The translations under genes and the position numbers were made by a program. A stretch of 14,269 nucleotides of DNA from a bacterium (GTDB lineage: Bacteria; Sumerlaeota; Sumerlaeia; MVZB01), in NCBI GenBank assembly GCA_023480605.1, contig JAMCWS010000363.1:1-14269 (forward strand). The letters run 5' to 3'. Below the pieces are notes generated by a model, which saw only the letters and a program-made list of their open reading frames with translations, was not told the origin of the DNA and did not search any database. Shown one piece after another: positions 14,263 through 14,269 of this stretch (positions are counted from its first letter, which is position 1; each line of letters opens with the position of its first letter).

Positions 14263-14269
14263 TGGGTAC

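Overview
The window is GC-rich and reads as a chromosomal segment of a Gram-negative (diderm) heterotroph. The evidence for two membranes is a pair of secretins and a lipoprotein with a lipobox. A choline-sulfatase-type sulfatase next to a secreted DUF5060/DUF4038 glycosidase with a discoidin domain suggests a polysaccharide-using lineage of the Planctomycetes/Verrucomicrobia/Lentisphaerae type. This placement is inference from gene content only; no rRNA or other phylogenetic marker was used. I see no tRNA, rRNA, transposase, phage gene or CRISPR array.

Left part (1-5167), minus strand: a probable three-gene operon reads from a 317-residue lipoprotein (4656 to 3703) through secretin A (3604 to 2057) to secretin B (2015 to 156). 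It ends at a perfect 15-bp inverted repeat (85-116). The two secretins are diverged tandem paralogues, and no other secretion or pilus gene lies nearby. A perfect 10-bp stem-loop sits between the lipoprotein and secretin A.

Middle part (5168-10072): a cytoplasmic choline-sulfatase-like enzyme lies on the minus strand. Divergent from it are a small DUF5335-like protein and a large exported glycoside-hydrolase-like protein. A 34-35 bp element is shared by the upstream regions of the sulfatase and of the lipoprotein-secretin operon, in the same orientation relative to both. It is the most unusual signal in the window: either a shared promoter/operator or a repeated coding fragment.

Right part (10460-14108), plus strand: glyceraldehyde-3-phosphate dehydrogenase (gap), an intrinsic terminator, triosephosphate isomerase (tpiA), then an orphan soluble GAF-domain histidine kinase. 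The kinase has a plausible promoter and a hairpin-rich leader. pgk, often found between gap and tpiA, is absent. The right end carries an imperfect inverted repeat of the CACAAAG/ACACGAAG type, distantly similar to a short motif at 7461-7488.

Most other long open frames in the window are antisense or shifted shadows caused by high GC.
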